DNA of 16,160 nt from JABHGY01 sp964525185 (GTDB taxonomy: Bacteria; Fidelibacterota; Marinisomatia; Marinisomatales; UBA1611). Position 1 is the first letter of the stretch, and the number at the start of each line of letters is the position of its first letter. Positions 14,883 to 16,160 of this stretch are shown one piece after another. The notes beneath the pieces are model-generated. The model was not told the origin of the DNA. It saw nothing but the letters and a program-made list of their open reading frames with translations, and did no database searches. The stretch lies in NCBI GenBank assembly GCA_964525185.1, contig CAZGFQ010000043.1:1-16160 (forward strand). Reading direction: 5' to 3'. Both the position numbers and the translations under genes were made by a program.

Positions 14883-16160
14883 ATGGCAACAAACTCATTT
14901 ATTTGCGGTGCGTTAGAAGGGTTTTATGGACGCCCTTGGCGACAGGATCAGCGTCTTCAATTATTTCAGTGGTTAAAAGACTGGGAAGGCATGAATACCT
15001 ATATGTATGCACCCAAAGATGATTTATACCATCGAAGTAAGTGGCGAGAATTATATCTAGAAAATAATCTATCTGAATTAAAAGAATTAATTCAATCATG
15101 CCATAAAAACGAATTGGGCTTTATTTATAGTATAGCACCCGGTTTAGACATCACTTATTCAAGTAAGGATGAATGGAAACGATTAATAGAAAAAGTTGAA
15201 CAAATACAAAATATTGGATGCCAACAATTTGCAATCCTATTTGACGATATTCCGTCCAAGTTATCTGAAAAGGATGAACAGGTATATTCATCTTTTGCGG
15301 AGGCACAGGCAAATATTACAAATCGATTATTTGATTATTTCCCAGAATCAAAACTCCTTTTCTGCCCAACTGTTTATTGCGGACAAATGGCTGATTATAA
15401 TGTTCCAGAGAATGAATACTTAATTGAGTTAGGGGAAAAATTAAATCCGAACATTGGTTTTTTCTGGACAGGGCCAGAAGTTGTTTCAAAAGAAATTTCT
15501 GTTGCATCAATCCGAGAGATACGAAAAGTCATTAAACGGAAACCTATTTTGTGGGATAATCTTCATGCAAATGATTATGATATTCGTCAAATATTTTTTG
15601 GTCCATATGAAGGTAGATCTTTAGATCTAAAGAATGAATTGGATGGCATTTTAAGTAATCCGAATTGTCAATTTTGGGCGAATTATAATCCATTACAAAC
15701 ATTAAGTCAGTATCAAGTAGCTAAATCTGATTGGGACTCAAGAAAAGCCTTTAAAGATTCATCCATTGAATGGATCCAATATTTTGGAAATGAAAATATA
15801 TCTGAAGAAGAAATCCAACTATTGGGGGATTGTTTTTATGCGCCGGGAAAAATGGGTGATATAGGGATTCAAATTGTTGAAAGTATTCAATACATTATGA
15901 ATCATCCACCTGAAGAATGGGATTCACATTTGGATATATTCAAATCATTTGAAGCAACATTGAATTCATTATGTACTAAATTGATGGCAACGACGAATCG
16001 CGATTTATTATATGATTTTTATCTACCCCTGTGGGAATTACGAGAAGAAACAGAATATGTATCCAAATGGATTGAATGGAAACAATCAGGTGAAGTTGAT
16101 TTTATTTCACCAGAATTAGTTCCAAGACGCCAAGGTATATTGTACGATATTCAAAAAATT
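14883..16160 (+). CDS. O-GlcNAcase-like GH84 beta-N-acetylglucosaminidase with stalk region (3' end beyond window)
   Basis: 426 codons are present, open to the window end. There is no signal peptide, so the enzyme is probably cytoplasmic. It begins SFICGALEGFYGRPW, as the human OGA catalytic domain does. The catalytic aspartate pair is Asp121-Asp122 in FAILFDDIP (human D174/D175). The acetamide pocket is kept: Lys45 in APKDD, Tyr165 in CPTVYCG, Trp224, Asn226 and Asp231 in PILWDNLHANDYD, and Asn267 in FWANYN. From about 295 the sequence follows the human stalk helices (CFYAPGKMG; EEWDSHLDIFKSFE; NRDLLYDFYLPLWELREE; RRQGILYDIQ). GH84 enzymes cleave beta-linked N-acetylglucosamine by substrate-assisted catalysis. 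The ATG touches the preceding stop and lacks its own ribosome binding site. Whether a HAT-like domain follows cannot be seen. Family call is firm; substrate is not known. Confidence 0.95.
   Translation, partial: MATNSFICGALEGFYGRPWRQDQRLQLFQWLKDWEGMNTYMYAPKDDLYHRSKWRELYLENNLSELKELIQSCHKNELGFIYSIAPGLDITYSSKDEWKRLIEKVEQIQNIGCQQFAILFDDIPSKLSEKDEQVYSSFAEAQANITNRLFDYFPESKLLFCPTVYCGQMADYNVPENEYLIELGEKLNPNIGFFWTGPEVVSKEISVASIREIRKVIKRKPILWDNLHANDYDIRQIFFGPYEGRSLDLKNELDGILSNPNCQFWANYNPLQTLSQYQVAKSDWDSRKAFKDSSIEWIQYFGNENISEEEIQLLGDCFYAPGKMGDIGIQIVESIQYIMNHPPEEWDSHLDIFKSFEATLNSLCTKLMATTNRDLLYDFYLPLWELREETEYVSKWIEWKQSGEVDFISPELVPRRQGILYDIQKI

Overview
The window looks like a chromosomal segment of an AT-rich, Gram-negative, probably marine bacterium of the Bacteroidota / Marinimicrobia (SAR406) / Calditrichota sphere. 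The clues are a FlgD-like C-terminal sorting domain with the motif YPFPNPFNP, a TonB-dependent receptor with a carboxypeptidase-regulatory N-domain and acidic DEN-type loops, DUF5777 and DUF6141-like proteins, and AAAGGA-type ribosome binding sites. The taxon is inferred from family habits only. No tRNA, rRNA, CRISPR or IS element was seen.

Layout. (1) 1-530: a two-helix membrane protein closed by a strong terminator. (2) 532-2125: a scar. The tail of a minus-strand membrane-protein gene abuts the 3' part of a plus-strand CotH-like secreted protein gene (CotH C-part, lamin-tail domain, sorting domain). (3) 2169-3933: a tightly overlapping three-gene unit of cytochrome c lipoprotein, YceI and DUF5777 barrel, ending at a bidirectional terminator. 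(4) 3983-4846: divergent thioredoxin and OsmC genes, a small redox-defence pair. (5) 4921-5517: a stand-alone acetyltransferase-fold protein strikingly like the C-terminal pseudo-HAT domain of animal O-GlcNAcase (OGA). (6) 10028 down to 5518, minus strand: an apparent operon of secreted propeller-toroid protein, BNR sialidase-like protein (broken by one in-frame TGA) and glycerophosphodiester phosphodiesterase. (7) 10208-16160, plus strand: an apparent operon of TonB-dependent receptor, sodium:solute symporter with an extra soluble domain, 91-residue membrane protein, and a GH84 O-GlcNAcase that runs off the window end. The last gene starts at 14883 and contains both the catalytic and the stalk region of human OGA.

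How it may work. Regions 6 and 7 are divergent from a 179-base gap with palindromes. Together they look like a scavenging locus for a glycan or glycoconjugate. The secreted propeller-toroid and sialidase-like proteins would trim it outside or in the periplasm, the TonB receptor would carry products over the outer membrane, the symporter plus small partner would take them over the inner membrane, and the signal-less GH84 enzyme would remove beta-GlcNAc in the cytoplasm. No SusD partner is present. The most notable point is that all parts of the eukaryotic OGA architecture (GH84, stalk, HAT-like) occur within about 12 kb of bacterial DNA, with the HAT-like part as its own gene. The substrate is inferred, not shown.
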